Below are positions 44,797-55,147 of a stretch of DNA of 64,000 bases, in pieces. The DNA comes from Buxus sempervirens (lineage: Eukaryota > Streptophyta > Magnoliopsida > Buxales > Buxaceae), in contig OX387183.1 of assembly GCA_947561395.2 (NCBI GenBank), positions 6,753,883 through 6,817,882 of the forward strand. The letters run 5' to 3'. The position numbers and the translations under genes were made by a program. Under the pieces are notes generated by a model. It was not told the origin of the DNA. It was given only the letters and a program-made list of their open reading frames with translations, and did no database searches. The first letter of the stretch is position 1. The number at the start of each line of letters is the position of its first letter.

Positions 44797-46767
44797 TGAT
44801 GTGTTCGCAAAAGTGCTGCTCCCAAGTGCAGGAGTGTCAAGTTGAAATACTCAGGTGAGCCCCAAGGTCGATTTCCACAGGGACAACAGTTATTAGAAGT
44901 AAATCAGAAATTAAAAATTGAAGATGCTAGGGAATCAAAGAAAAGAAAACAGAATCTTCATGAATTAAGTAACAAATTGCTACCTATATTTTGAAATTAA
45001 ACTAAACTAGTCCTAATTCTAAAAGCAAAATTAATCAAGTAAACTAAACTCCAAATCAGATTTTAGAGATAAAAAAAAGAGTAAAGAAAAACAGTAGGGT
45101 TCTAAATTGCTAGGAGAAACTTAGATGAAAGTAAAGAGTTCTAAGGACAAGTTAATCAAAGACCTGAGCTACAGGTTTTGCTCAAACATGGATTGTATCT
45201 CTCTTCCTCTTAAATCCTCTCTTCTTCAATTACCAACTCAGTCATGAGATTGATAATCGGATGCTTAAACAATGCAACCCAAAATGCAATTAAGATAAAA
45301 TTGCTTAAGGAAATTGCAAAACAGATCTGAATTGAACTTTCAGATAGAAAAACCCAATTCATAACTCAAGCATCCACTGTGCCTATTATCGACAGTGGAT
45401 CAAGGTTAGTTGGAGATCTCCTTTCAAAAATATTAAGAACTTGCTCTACAATTTCTAAAGCTTCCAACACAAAACCAACATGAGGATGACTAAAAATGAG
45501 AAGAAGATACATATCCAATTCAGAGCTCCACCTAAGCTCAGGATTACACTTACTCACACATGGTGCTGGACATGATCCATTCAGCCACAACAGATTCCAT
45601 TAATTCAATAAGAGATTAAACAGAAAACAGAGAATGAAATTCTGAATTAAACATACACTGATCCAATTGAATTCTCCAACATGCACAATCAAAATAGAAA
45701 TTGAAATCGATCCACTAGAACTAATGCGACGACTAAAATTAAAACAACAAAATGGGTTTACTCAGAAGGAAGTCTTCTTGCCGACAGAAAATAAAGAAAT
45801 CAGAAATTGAAAGCAACAAAAATTCCCTGATTCGTCTACTATGCTCTATGATCATGAATTATGAGAAAACACCTTGGAAATGATTAATGCTGAATCTCTA
45901 AAGCTAACTCAAGAGTAGAAGACATCAAACAGAAAAATAAATGGAAAAAAGTACAGAAGCCAAAGAGAAGACTCCCTTTCCAAGCTCTGTTCGTCCAAAC
46001 CACCACTCTAGTTTCCTGTGCAGACTTCGTCCTTCTGTGCTTAGGCTATACTGGTTGCTCTTCAATCAGTTGAAGCTCTTGCAGTGGTCGTCCAACCCAG
46101 AAATATCAGAAGTCGATTGAGAGAAAGAGTAAAAATGCAAGAATCAATAAAAAACAGCAAAAATGGGAAAAACGCCCTAAGCTTGATCCAGCCGCCACAA
46201 TACTCCCTCTCTTCCCTTTCGTGATTAACCTCCTCCTCCCTTATCCGCCTTCTGCTCCAGGTCCCTCTTCCCCCATTCGTCCATCCTCAATAAACTCCCA
46301 AAAAACGGTTAGCCACATCAGCCAACGAAACCAATGAACGTTGGTTTCTTTTGTTTTCCTCATTTACCCCTATAACAAATAAACAATAGCATTATTAGTG
46401 AGGGGTATAAGAGTAAATGTTAAGTTAAACAAATTACTTGTGATGGCAATGTAGAATGCCACGTGGAACTTATGCCATCCAATTTTATTTCAATCGATAT
46501 CATGCTTATCTAACCCATGCCTAATCTCAATTTTGATGTCAAGACATTTCTTTAACCAAAATTAAACCAGAAAATTCTAGGCAATCCCATGTTTCTCATT
46601 AAGCACACTTTCCATGCACAATTAAGCCTAAAGAAGCTCAATAAAAATTTAATTCAATGCTTAGGCTATGAACAGAAATCAATGAATGATTAAGCAATTA
46701 TTAAGGGATTTCTTTGTATTTTTCACCTCAATAAGTGGCTTAAATATGCAATTTAACCACTTAATCA
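44797..46767. mobile_element. LTR-like insertion C1
   Basis: About 1971 bp, TGATGTGTTCGC...TTAATCA, flanked by GCAAG (44792-44796) and ACAAG (46768-46772), a 5-bp target duplication with one mismatch. LINE codons on the two sides join in frame (WKARCNA | RYENSPM). The inside is non-coding, with a conserved-looking GGTCGATTTCCACAGGGA near its left end. It is probably a solo LTR of a family other than A or B. Confidence 0.7.
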
Positions 46768-46772
46768 ACAAG

Positions 46773-47213
46773 ATATGAAAACTCTCCAATGGTTCTCACT
46801 AGAATTGTTCTTAATGTTATGAGGTGGTTGCAAGAGGTCTCTGTGTTCATCAAACCTGCTGTTTCTTGCTCTTTTGATAGGGCAATCTGTTTGGAAAGTA
46901 TGAATATTTCCATGCCTACTATTGCTAGAAGACATTACAAGATTGTGAGATGGCATAATTCTCGTGAACATTCCTATGTTCTTAATACAGATGGAGCCTC
47001 TAAAGGTAACCCGGATCAGTGGAGGTGGGGCAGTTATAAGATCCTCCAATGGGGAGTTTTTGGTTGGCTATTCAGCTTTTTATGGTTATGCTACTAACAC
47101 CATGGCTGAAATCTTGTCTTTAAGAGATGGTCTTAGATTGGTGGACAGCTTGGGAATTCAAGGTATATGTATTGAAAGTGATTCTAAGTTTCTTGTGGAC
47201 AGTTGTAGACACC
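46773..47213 (+). pseudogene. LINE 2 RNase H domain, 5' part
   Basis: Reads VLNVMRWLQEV, YVLNTDGASKGNP (first catalytic Asp), then after a 1-nt frameshift GGGAVIRSSNGEFLVGY, NTMAEILSLRDGL (catalytic Glu present) and CIESDSKFLVDS (third Asp). Cut by A4 inside VDS. Confidence 0.88.
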
Positions 47214-49030
47214 CCAAATTGCACTAAAAATGAGAAAATAATTGAAAATATTAATTGGGATTTGAAACAGGTCAAAAAAGTGTAAAATCTGGCCAAACTG
47301 GTCATGACCGTATTTTGTTTACGGACTGGTCATATCTGCAGTTGATATACGGTCATGGCGTGCCCGTATTAATAATACGGGTAGGGCGCGACCGTAATAT
47401 ATATATGGGCACGGGGGTCTTTGTGCGAATTTTACCTTTTTGATTTTTGAGCCTTATCTGAACCCAAATATCTCTCTTGGATAAGCGAATTCTCTTATTT
47501 ATCTGTTCGAATTATCTCATTTATCCTTGTGGATAAAGGATTGGCATGATCTTGTATTTAACTCAAACTGAAACTCTATCTTGCCAAACCTTGGACCAAC
47601 CATACCCCTGTGTTTGCCTATAAATAGAGGGCCTTTCCTCAAGCAAAAGGCCACGAAATTTTGAAGTCAAGGAATTCTAAGAAGCTCCAAGAGAAGGAAA
47701 GGAATCCCTGCTGCTCTGCCTGCTCAATCCAGGTAAGTCCCCTATCCCTTTTATTTTCTGTCTTCAATTCTAGATGTAATAGGATCATCTCTATTGCTGT
47801 AGAATAAGGCCATATCTGTTTTTGTATCCCTAAACTTGTCTCCAAGTACCTCAAGGGTCTCTCTAGCCGTAAAACGTGAAGAGAGAACTAGGGGAAAGGG
47901 GAACAGGTGGATCCCTAGAATAGAACCCCATATCTGTTTTTTCTCTTTTTTTCATAGAATAAGGCCTGTGATTGTGTTTGTATACCCAAACCTATCTCTA
48001 AGTGCCTCAAGAGTCTCTCTAGCCGTAAAACGTGAAGAGAGAACTAGGGGAAAAGAGAACAGGTGGATCCGTAGGGTAGACCCCCATGTGTTCTAATTTG
48101 TGAGATGTGGCTGTTTTAAATATCCTGATCATGTTTTAATGTTTTTTATGATGAATCTGAATGAATTACATGAATCTATGATGTTTATAGCATGAGATCC
48201 TCTCTTTTTGCCAAAATTTGGAATTTTGCCACTTTTGCACCTACAGCACTGTTTTCGTGATTTTTGCGATTTTAGGCTAAGATCTTGGATTTATCATGAT
48301 CAATATGGTAGATCTGAATCTAGAAGCCTGAAAATGAATTCTAGGGTTTCATGATATGGTTTTTAAATTGTTTTTTATTATTGAGAGAAGACCCTACGGT
48401 CTCAATTCTCCCCTTTTGGTGTTTTTCATCAACGTGGGTCTTTTTGGATTTGATTTTCAGATTTAATGTGAAATTTGGGCTTTATCTATGTCCTGGACTG
48501 TTCAAATTAAATTTTGAAATATTTTATAAAAATCATATTTTTCTAGATTTCTAGAATTTGACTTGAAGCCAGATTTTTGGATTTTTCACTTTAAATTGAT
48601 TTTATTTGATTTCATCTCAATTTTATTTTGATCATGAAACCCTAGGAATGGTATGATCATGTTTGATAGTTCTGGATCAATCAGACTATTCATATGAAAA
48701 AAACCATATATTTTTGCTTTTTTTTTGTGATTTTCGTGATTTTTATAGCAAGATTTTTCCTTTATTTTAAACATGAACAATACCTGGCAACCACCTTGTG
48801 TGGATGAATAGGGGTGACTAACACCTTCCCCTGTTCATAACTTAATCCCCTTACCCATCTCTGGTTGTTTTTTTTTAGGAGGGATATTTTGCCCTAAAAT
48901 TTGCCTTTTGTGCTTGTTTAATATTTTGGTGTCCATTCACACCTAAATTGAATGGTGGCGACTCTTTGTTTAATTTAATCCCGTGTGATGATTGAGGAAA
49001 TCATTAGATTGATTTTTCCCATGTCTCACA
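47214..49030 (+). mobile_element. Solo LTR A4: family A ends with a family B type palindrome array
   Basis: 1817 bp, TGTAGACACCCC...TGTCTCACA, with target-site duplication ACAGT at 47209-47213 and 49031-49035. TATA CTATAAATAG is at 47619-47628, a splice-donor-like CCAG|GTAAGT at about 47731, and the conserved U5 block at 48786-48864. It has no 39-bp GTATCCGG array; instead it holds the 28-bp CCGTA array. Confidence 0.92.
47308..47409 (+). repeat. 28-bp-phased palindrome array of LTR A4
   Basis: Units begin at 47308 (CCGTATTTTGTTTACGG), 47336 (CTGCAGTTGATATACGG, degenerate), 47364 (CCGTATTAATAATACGG) and 47392 (CCGTAATATATATATGG), exactly 28 bp apart. Confidence 0.9.
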
Positions 49031-49284
49031 ACAGTTTCAACAACAAAAAAGGTATCCTATGGCAATACCAATTCAGTTGGAGAGAAATTTCAGCTAGAAT
49101 TAACAAGTATAACAGGACTTTCAAGCATGTCTACAGGGAAGCAAATTCTGTGGCCGATTCTTTGGCCAATGAAGGTTGTTCAAGACAAGAGAGCTGCACT
49201 TATAATTCTATCTCTAGTCTTCCTCATGTGGTTAAAATTGCTCTTTTTGATGATAGAACTAATTTATATCACTTTAGAAAATAG
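49031..49284 (+). pseudogene. LINE 2 RNase H domain, 3' part and C-terminus
   Basis: Reads SFNNKKGILWQYQFSWREI, FKHVYREANSVADSLANEG (last catalytic Asp in VADSLA) and ends DDRTNLYHFRK at a stop. It follows directly from 47213 once A4 is removed. Confidence 0.9.
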
Positions 49285-49529
49285 ATTTGAGCTTTCTCTT
49301 AACTGTTTTGTACCCTTTCTAGGTGTGTTGTATTCGGCTGAGGTTTGGGGTTCTTACCTCTTGTTGGCCTTTTCGGTTTCCTTGAATTTTATTAGGGTAA
49401 GGTTGGATGTCCCCCCTATTTGGTGTAACCCTTTGGCTTTGATTTTAATCTATAGGTCGGGGTTTGCCTCAACCCTCCTCCCTCCGATGGAGTGCCACTA
49501 AGGTTATTCCTACCTTAGTGGGTTTTTAT

Positions 49530-49564
<35 letters not shown>
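49285..49564 (+). other. LINE 2 3' UTR and poly(A) tail
   Basis: About 245 nt of U-rich 3' UTR with a CTTAGTGGGTTTTTATC end, then 34 uninterrupted A (49531-49564). The long pure tail suggests a fairly recent insertion. Confidence 0.9.
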
Positions 49565-49566
<2 letters not shown>

Positions 49567-49650
49567 GCTGCCCACGAATAAAATTCCTCCCACAAGTGGC
49601 AGTTGAAGAATAAATGGTCAACATTGTCACTGGCAATGACAGCAGGCACA
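49567..49650 (-). pseudogene. Fragment of an older LINE zf-RVT region
   Basis: On the - strand one frame reads SDNVDHLFFNCHLWEEFYSW, the His/Cys part of a plant LINE ORF2 zinc box. The preceding Cys pair is present only in another frame. LINE 2 appears to have landed inside this relic. Confidence 0.65.
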
Positions 49651-50748
49651 ATTCAAAGAATTAAGGAAAATGCCAAATGATAAGATTCTATGTTTTGTGA
49701 GAATTTTTCTCTTAATCTCAAACCATACAGTGAAGGAGCTAGCGGCATGGCATATGATGTTTGAACCAAATCAAAGAGGCCGGCCTGTAACAATGGTTGT
49801 TGACCATTTCTCAAACTGTCATATGTGGAACTTAAGGAGAATTGAATACTCTTTAAATATGTATACTTATCCTCTACACCTACTGAAGGTGAAGGCAAAG
49901 AGTATTGCAGGGAATTTTAGAGCTCCTGAAGATCATTGGACACCATGTGTGGAGGATTACAATCATCACCTGAGATAATATGAGAGACCTTAAAGTTCTC
50001 TCCCAACAATGAGTAGAGACAGTAACTCGGCCATATTTCCTAAACAAAGATCCGAATGGGTTCCAATTAAAACTCTAGGTCATTATCTAGCCAGGACCAG
50101 CCTCAAATTAAAATATAAAACCCCGTTTTCCTTGGTGATGACCTTAGGTAAAAATTTCCATTTTTATTTGTCTCTCTCTTTGTTTCTTTATTAAGAGGGG
50201 AAAAAAATGAAAAATTCTCTATAGCGAGTAAACGAATGAAGTGTTAATGAGTCCATTAGGAGCAATATATGAATATATAATCTATCCATTAAATTTGGGT
50301 TAGGTTGGAGGGTGAATCACTTCAACTATGTTCAACAACGCTTAAACGAGCTTGTATCAATTCAAAATAAAAAGAGGTACATTTGTTCCAAACAAACATT
50401 AATTTGCAAATTCTGACATAATCAAGAGATGCCAATTAAGCAATTTCCCCAAACAAGGAAAATAGGTGGGATATTATTCAAAAGATACAATTAACATAAC
50501 AATCAAACAATCCAATGTAACTTCCAACACTGATCTTGATCTGCTTCCACATTCATCTTGTTTCCTCTTAACAAAACGAAGGCAATGTGATCCACATATG
50601 ATGACGAGTGGTAGGGGGTCGCCTTGTCGAACTTCTTTATTGTTGGAATCAATGGTAAAGGAAAATAGCTTGCTTATGGCTACTTAATGAAACACTTGCA
50701 CAGATACTGAGACTAGTAGACATGTGGAGGAGGAGGAGAGTTGTAATG
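49651..50748. other. 3' flank of extensin copy 4
   Basis: Non-coding. 49950-50030 recurs at 53757-53850, and 50120-50470 matches the 3' flanks of copies 2 and 3. AATAAA on the - strand is at plus coordinates 50636-50641. Confidence 0.6.
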
Positions 50749-51951
50749 TTATACATGGGGAGGAGATGGTGAGGGTGGTGGCGGAGACTTGTAGTAATAA
50801 GGTGGAGGTGGTGAGGGGGATGGTGGGGGTGGAGACATGTAGTAATAGGGAGGTGGTGGTGATGGTGATGGAGGAGGTGGAGATTTGTAGTAGTAAGGAG
50901 GTGGTGGCGATGGAGATGGTGGAGGTGGTGACTTGTAATAGTAAGGAGGTGGAGGGGAAGGTGATGGTGGTGGTGGAGATTTGTAGTAATAAGGTGGGGG
51001 AGGTGATGGAGAAGGTGGTGGTGGTGATTTATAGTAGTAAGGAGGGGGTGGTGATTTTACTGGTGGGGGCGGGGACTTGTAGTAGTATGGTGGAGGAGGT
51101 GATGGTGAAGGTGGTGGTGGTGATTTGTAATAGTATGGTGGGGGTGGTGATTTATTAGGTGGAGGTGGGGACTTGTAGTAGTATGGTGGAGGAGGTGATG
51201 GGGAAGGTGGTGGTGGTGACTTGTAGTAGTAGGGTGGAGGAGGTGATTTCTTTGGTGGAGGTGGGGACTTGTAGTAGTACGGAGGGGGTGGTGATTTCTT
51301 GGGGGGAGGTGGGGACTTATAGTAGTATGGTGGGGGTGGTGATTCCTTGGGTGGAGGTGGGGATTTGTAGTAGTATGGAGGGGATGGTGATTTCTTTGGT
51401 GGAGGTGGGGACTTGTAGTAGTATGGAGGTGGTGGTGATTTCTTAGGCGGTGGTGGGGACTTGTAATAATATGGTGGTGGGGGTGATTTCTTTGGTGGAG
51501 GTGGGGACTTGTAGTAGTATGGAGGTGGTGGTGAATTCTTGGGTGGAGGTGGGGACTTGTAGTAATATGGTGGAGGGGGTGATGGGGAAGGGGGTGGTGG
51601 TGACTTGTAGTAGTATGGTGGAGGTGGTGATTTCTTTGGTGGAGGTGGGGACTTGTAGTAGTATGGAGGAGGTGGTGATTTCTTTGGTGGAGGTGGGGAC
51701 TTGTAGTAATAGGGTGGAGGAGGAGATGGTGATGGTGGTGGTGGAGACTTGTAGTAGTAAGGAGGTGGTGGAGATTTCACTGGTGGTGGAGGTGATTTGT
51801 AATAGTATGGTGGTGGTGGTGGGGATGAATAGATGTAATGCTTATGATCATCATCATCTCCACTGCTGGTAGCGTGACTATCTGCAACCACACTAGTAGC
51901 AATCATACAAAATGCTAAGACACACAACAAGCGAGGCCAAAGCCGCGCCAT
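50749..51951 (-). CDS. Extensin, copy 4, C-terminally truncated by a nonsense change
   Basis: The longest copy: 400 residues from the ATG at 51951. It has the signal peptide MARLWPRLLCVLAFCMIATS.., SSGDDDDHKHYIYSS, then many SPPPPYYYK/KKSPPPP repeats. The last codons read SPPHV and then TAA at 50749-50751, where the other copies have a Tyr codon (TAC/TAT). The remaining HYNSPPPPHVY and a terminator still lie downstream, so 12 residues are lost. The repeat body is whole and the protein is probably still secreted and cross-linkable. Promoter and polyadenylation signal are intact. Confidence 0.93.
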   Translation of the reverse strand: MARLWPRLLCVLAFCMIATSVVADSHATSSGDDDDHKHYIYSSPPPPPYYYKSPPPPVKSPPPPYYYKSPPPPSPSPPPPYYYKSPPPPKKSPPPPYYYKSPPPPKKSPPPPYYYKSPPPPSPSPPPPYYYKSPPPPKNSPPPPYYYKSPPPPKKSPPPPYYYKSPPPPKKSPPPPYYYKSPPPPKKSPSPPYYYKSPPPPKESPPPPYYYKSPPPPKKSPPPPYYYKSPPPPKKSPPPPYYYKSPPPPSPSPPPPYYYKSPPPPNKSPPPPYYYKSPPPPSPSPPPPYYYKSPPPPVKSPPPPYYYKSPPPPSPSPPPPYYYKSPPPPSPSPPPPYYYKSPPPPSPSPPPPYYYKSPPPPSPSPPPPYYYMSPPPPSPSPPPPYYYKSPPPPSPSPPHV

Positions 51952-52050
51952 AACTGGTAACTCGAAAAGGGCAACAAGACCTGGGATCCTTTGCAGGCCG
52001 AGATCAATGGAAGCACTGCTTGTTCCTGTCTTGAATGAGAACTCCACCCC

Positions 52051-52057
52051 TTATATA
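52051..52057 (-). promoter_or_regulatory. TATA box of extensin copy 4
   Basis: TATATAA on the - strand, 100 nt upstream of the ATG, in the conserved block. Confidence 0.8.
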
Positions 52058-53756
52058 GTGATCCCTTGGTTTGAATCAGTGGAGACAAGGACGTGTTTTT
52101 GTTTTTAATAGTAATTGAAGATTGGTTACGAGCTGGATCCAACCCTATTCTATAAATTGGAATCTTATTTTATTAATTCTATAATTTGTTTATGAGAAGT
52201 AGGAACCAACCAAGTGTTTGTGTGAAACCTTGTTCAATGTCAGCGCAAGAACGAGTCTCAACTTCAAATGATTTATTTGAAAAATCACCGGCACTAATAA
52301 GCCGAAGTTTCTTTCTAATCTGATTAGACCGTGTCCTTGTTTCCTGCCGGTTCAAAATTTTCTGTAAATTTGTCCCATAGTAACTTAAAATGCTGCCAAA
52401 ATCCAATGCATTTCGGTCAGCGACCTCAGTTCCGTCTCATTGTTTGAGAGTACTTGATGAAGAATTTGGTCGTCATGTGTAGTTGATGGTAACCTGCTAG
52501 CTGTATACCGAAGTTCGTAGACTTTTATGCAAAAAATGCCAGCTCGAACAGGCCGCTATTGAATTATATTTGGAGGCCATTCACTTGGTTGCAATCTTGA
52601 TGAAGCATTTTATATTCAAGTAGTGTGAGTCACGTTTGTTATCGTTAGCAGCCTGGTGTTGACTACTCTCTCTCTCTCTCCCTACATGCTAATATATATT
52701 AACCTAACCGTTTGGTTAATAATTTTATTACCAAAAGGAGAGACCCCAACTTCAGTTGAGACTTTTAGAAGTCATTTGAGTTACCGTTGTCTACAGTTCT
52801 TGCCGATCTATTTGATGCTGTGCTACATGAAGGAGTGTTGGGGATGTTGGGCCAATACGCTCTAAACGTTTGATCTTAACAAGGAGGTAAGTGTATGGAT
52901 GTGTGCATTATTATCAACTATATATGAGCAGTGCCTGTATCCAAGTAAAATGTTTAATTAATGTGGTGAAGCTTAAATTTTACCAATTTAATTTGTTTAG
53001 TGCGACCGGTTAGATGGTGGTTCTCAATCACTTCAAAAGTAAACTACATGTTGACAGTGTACTGCCCAAGCCTTCTATGATTCTTAAGCACTTGTTACTT
53101 CTAAATGTTGCCATATGGTAAATCTTGATAAGGTCATTTCATTTTCCCTAGCTGATTTTGTGATTTTTGTATATATATATATTTCCCTTGATCCCTAGTA
53201 TTTGTAAATTATTAAAGCCCTGTGCATTTCAAAAATATCTATTGGGAAGTTGCATTACTAAATTCAGATTCATTTTTGTTGTATTAGGACATTAATAACA
53301 TAATCAATATATTCATGACTACGGGAGTATACAAAATTGCATTTTATTTTTAAGTGTATTAATTAATAGAAAAGACCACAACATGGCATAGAATTATGGA
53401 ATTACACCAATTTTAACTCTTAATTTTTTTTGAAGCTCCATGCTTAAGAATAGGATGAAATGAAAGGATGAATTCGCAAAGTACTGACAGGGAGAAGGGT
53501 GTATGTCTACATATTATAAGTTAATGAATTTGTATAACAAAATTTATTATGATTTTTTATTCCTTAATTAAGTTAAAGTACTATCACTTTTAATTGAGTT
53601 GTACTGTTTGGTCAAATTAAATTTTCGAAATAAATCTTCTTTGATTAAGTTTGCATGTGCTGTTTAGATGGCATGAAAATATAATAGATACAGAACTTTA
53701 ACATTGCATAATATGAACAGAAATTAAGAGGGTCTTAGTATAATTAACAAACGATT
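52058..53756. other. Upstream flank of extensin copy 4
   Basis: Non-coding. The CTCGAA...GG and (CT)n (52665-52682) segments and 53040-53320 match the flanks of copies 2 and 3. A short TATATATATA run lies near 53170. Confidence 0.65.
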
Positions 53757-53850
53757 CCAATCATCACTTGAGATAATATAAGTGACCTTACAGTTTTGTC
53801 CCAAACATTGAGTGTACGTAACAACCCAGTTAAAAAGAAAATAATAATAA
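53757..53850 (-). repeat. Stub of a fifth extensin duplication unit
   Basis: CAATCATCACTTGAGATAAT..., ...CCCAA(A)CA(T)TGAG, then AGTAAC-like text matches 49960-50030 in order. It marks the start of the next unit, whose gene would lie to the right but is replaced by transposon sequence. Confidence 0.65.
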
Positions 53851-53969
53851 ATATAATATTGACCTTAGTCAACTTTTGATTGGTCAAGGGTCATTCTATT
53901 TGGGGCTTTTAAATGGTGCTAGTGTATGACCTTCCCTAGTGGCACATACAAATTAAAGTTTCTCTTGCT

Positions 53970-55147
53970 TTAAAAGAGATAAACCCAAAAGAGAGAAAGC
54001 CAAAAAGCCCAAACAGTACCATCAAAATCTTTGACCTTTTGCTTTCTTCTACTCTTCCCCAAGCCTCGAACCGCTCGGCACAACCCGGCTAGGATGGTCC
54101 CATAGATAAGTCGACCCCATGCTAGCTGGCGAGTCTGATGAAAATCTCGCAGAGCATCCAAGAAGAGTGGGCTGACACTGGTGGTATCCTCCGGGAAGAA
54201 GCAGCTCCCGAGCATCAACATGAATACATGGCGGAAGATAGGGACAAAAGCGGCATCCTCCACAGCAACAGTCTCATGCCTCCCCTCAAAATGTCGAGTC
54301 AGGCTCTCCCGCAGCCAACTAATGGAGAGACGGCCACTCCGCCCATCCCAAGCAGCGGGAGGCAGGGCTGGATATCCCAGGAGGAGGCCAATATCCTCCA
54401 CAGAAGGTCGCTCCAAGACGATGGTCCGCCCTGTGAAGGGAATACCGGTGATCATCACAAAATCTGAGGGGCGGATCCCTAGCTCCACGTCCGGTAGATG
54501 GAATGACTGAGTCTCCGGGAAATATCTCTCCATCATGGCAAATATGAGTGGACGATCGGCTCTGAACGAGGGGATGCTGATGAAGTGATCCAAGTGGCAC
54601 CTCCCGAACTCGCGTCTGAGTGCCGGAGAAAGAGACTGAGCTAACTCGCTGAATCTCCCCCAACTGCCTCGCAAATGAGAAGAGTGGTAAGGAAGAGGCA
54701 CATCTGCCCTGATGCACATGGAGGGGTGGCTATCCAAGCCACGGAGGAGCTCTGTATCATGCACAGATGCCCTCAGCTCCTCGGAGACCCCTGACAGAGC
54801 TACAGCAGTACCATCCTGAGCCGCACCTTTGGCTCTGCCTCGACCTCTGCCACTGCCTCTCTCGCCCTCAAGGGCCTGATCCTGAACTCTGCCTCGGCCT
54901 CTGCCTCGACCCCGAGCCAGAGCAACAACGGGCTAAAATTCAAAGGAAAAGTGTGAAGATTGATATGGGAGGAGAATAGAAGGAGGAAGAGAAGGACTTG
55001 AAAGCCTACCTCAGCAGAGCTCTCCCTGGAGACATCTAATGGCTCCGACAAGGTGGCGCTGGAACTCGCCTCTGTCCGAGCCCGCGAAGTAGAGGGCTGA
55101 TCAGCAGGGTCAGCCTCCTCTCGGACACGGGAACGACTCCTAGCCAT
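53970..55147 (-). CDS. Antisense plant mobile domain (PMD) protein of the retrotransposon
   Basis: Two exons on the - strand: 55147-55010 (46 codons, MARSRSRVREE...) and 54932-53970 (320 codons). The 77-nt intron is in phase 0 with donor GAG|GTAGGC and acceptor TTTTAG|CCC. The predicted 366-residue protein has a basic start, an RG repeat (GRGRGRGR and GRGRGRAK, residues about 54-86) and a PMD-type domain (SIPSFRADRPLIFAMMERYFPET, SFHLPDVELGIRPSDFVMITGIPFTG). PMD proteins include Arabidopsis MAIN/MAIL1, needed for silencing and genome stability, and are often carried by transposons. The last 25 or so residues are Trp/Phe-rich and may be read-through into non-coding sequence. Function in the element is unknown. 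Confidence 0.8.

Larger units (their letters stand above)
40350..49564 (+). mobile_element. Near full-length plant L1-type LINE 2, interrupted by two LTR-like elements
   Basis: A GC-rich 5' UTR (about 40350-40473) is followed by ORF1, ORF2 (endonuclease, damaged RT, zinc box, RNase H), a 3' UTR and a 34-nt A tail at 49531-49564. Insertions C1 (44797-46767) and A4 (47214-49030) split ORF2. With these removed the LINE is about 5.4 kb, short for the family because the RT core is deleted. Confidence 0.9.
7250..53850 (-). repeat. Tandem array of extensin duplication units, expanded by transposons
   Basis: Four related segments each hold a 3' flank, an extensin gene on the - strand and an upstream flank. 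Approximate extents are 7250-10830, 11570-14980, 33240-37564 and 49950-53750. Shared 3' flank text is seen at 7259-7380 and 33640-33760 (GAAATTTGGGCCTG...) and at 33480-33600 and 50120-50250. Shared 5' flank text is seen at 14530-14830, 36280-36560 and 53040-53320 (AAATGTTGCCATATGGTAAAT). The last unit ends where text like that at 49950-50030 recurs at 53757-53850. Array growth by unequal crossing-over, followed by transposon insertion, explains the present layout. Confidence 0.85.

Noticed and set aside
45366-45590. 74-codon - strand open frame inside C1
   Set aside because: Lies in a non-coding LTR-like insertion, has no recognisable domain, and is within chance length.
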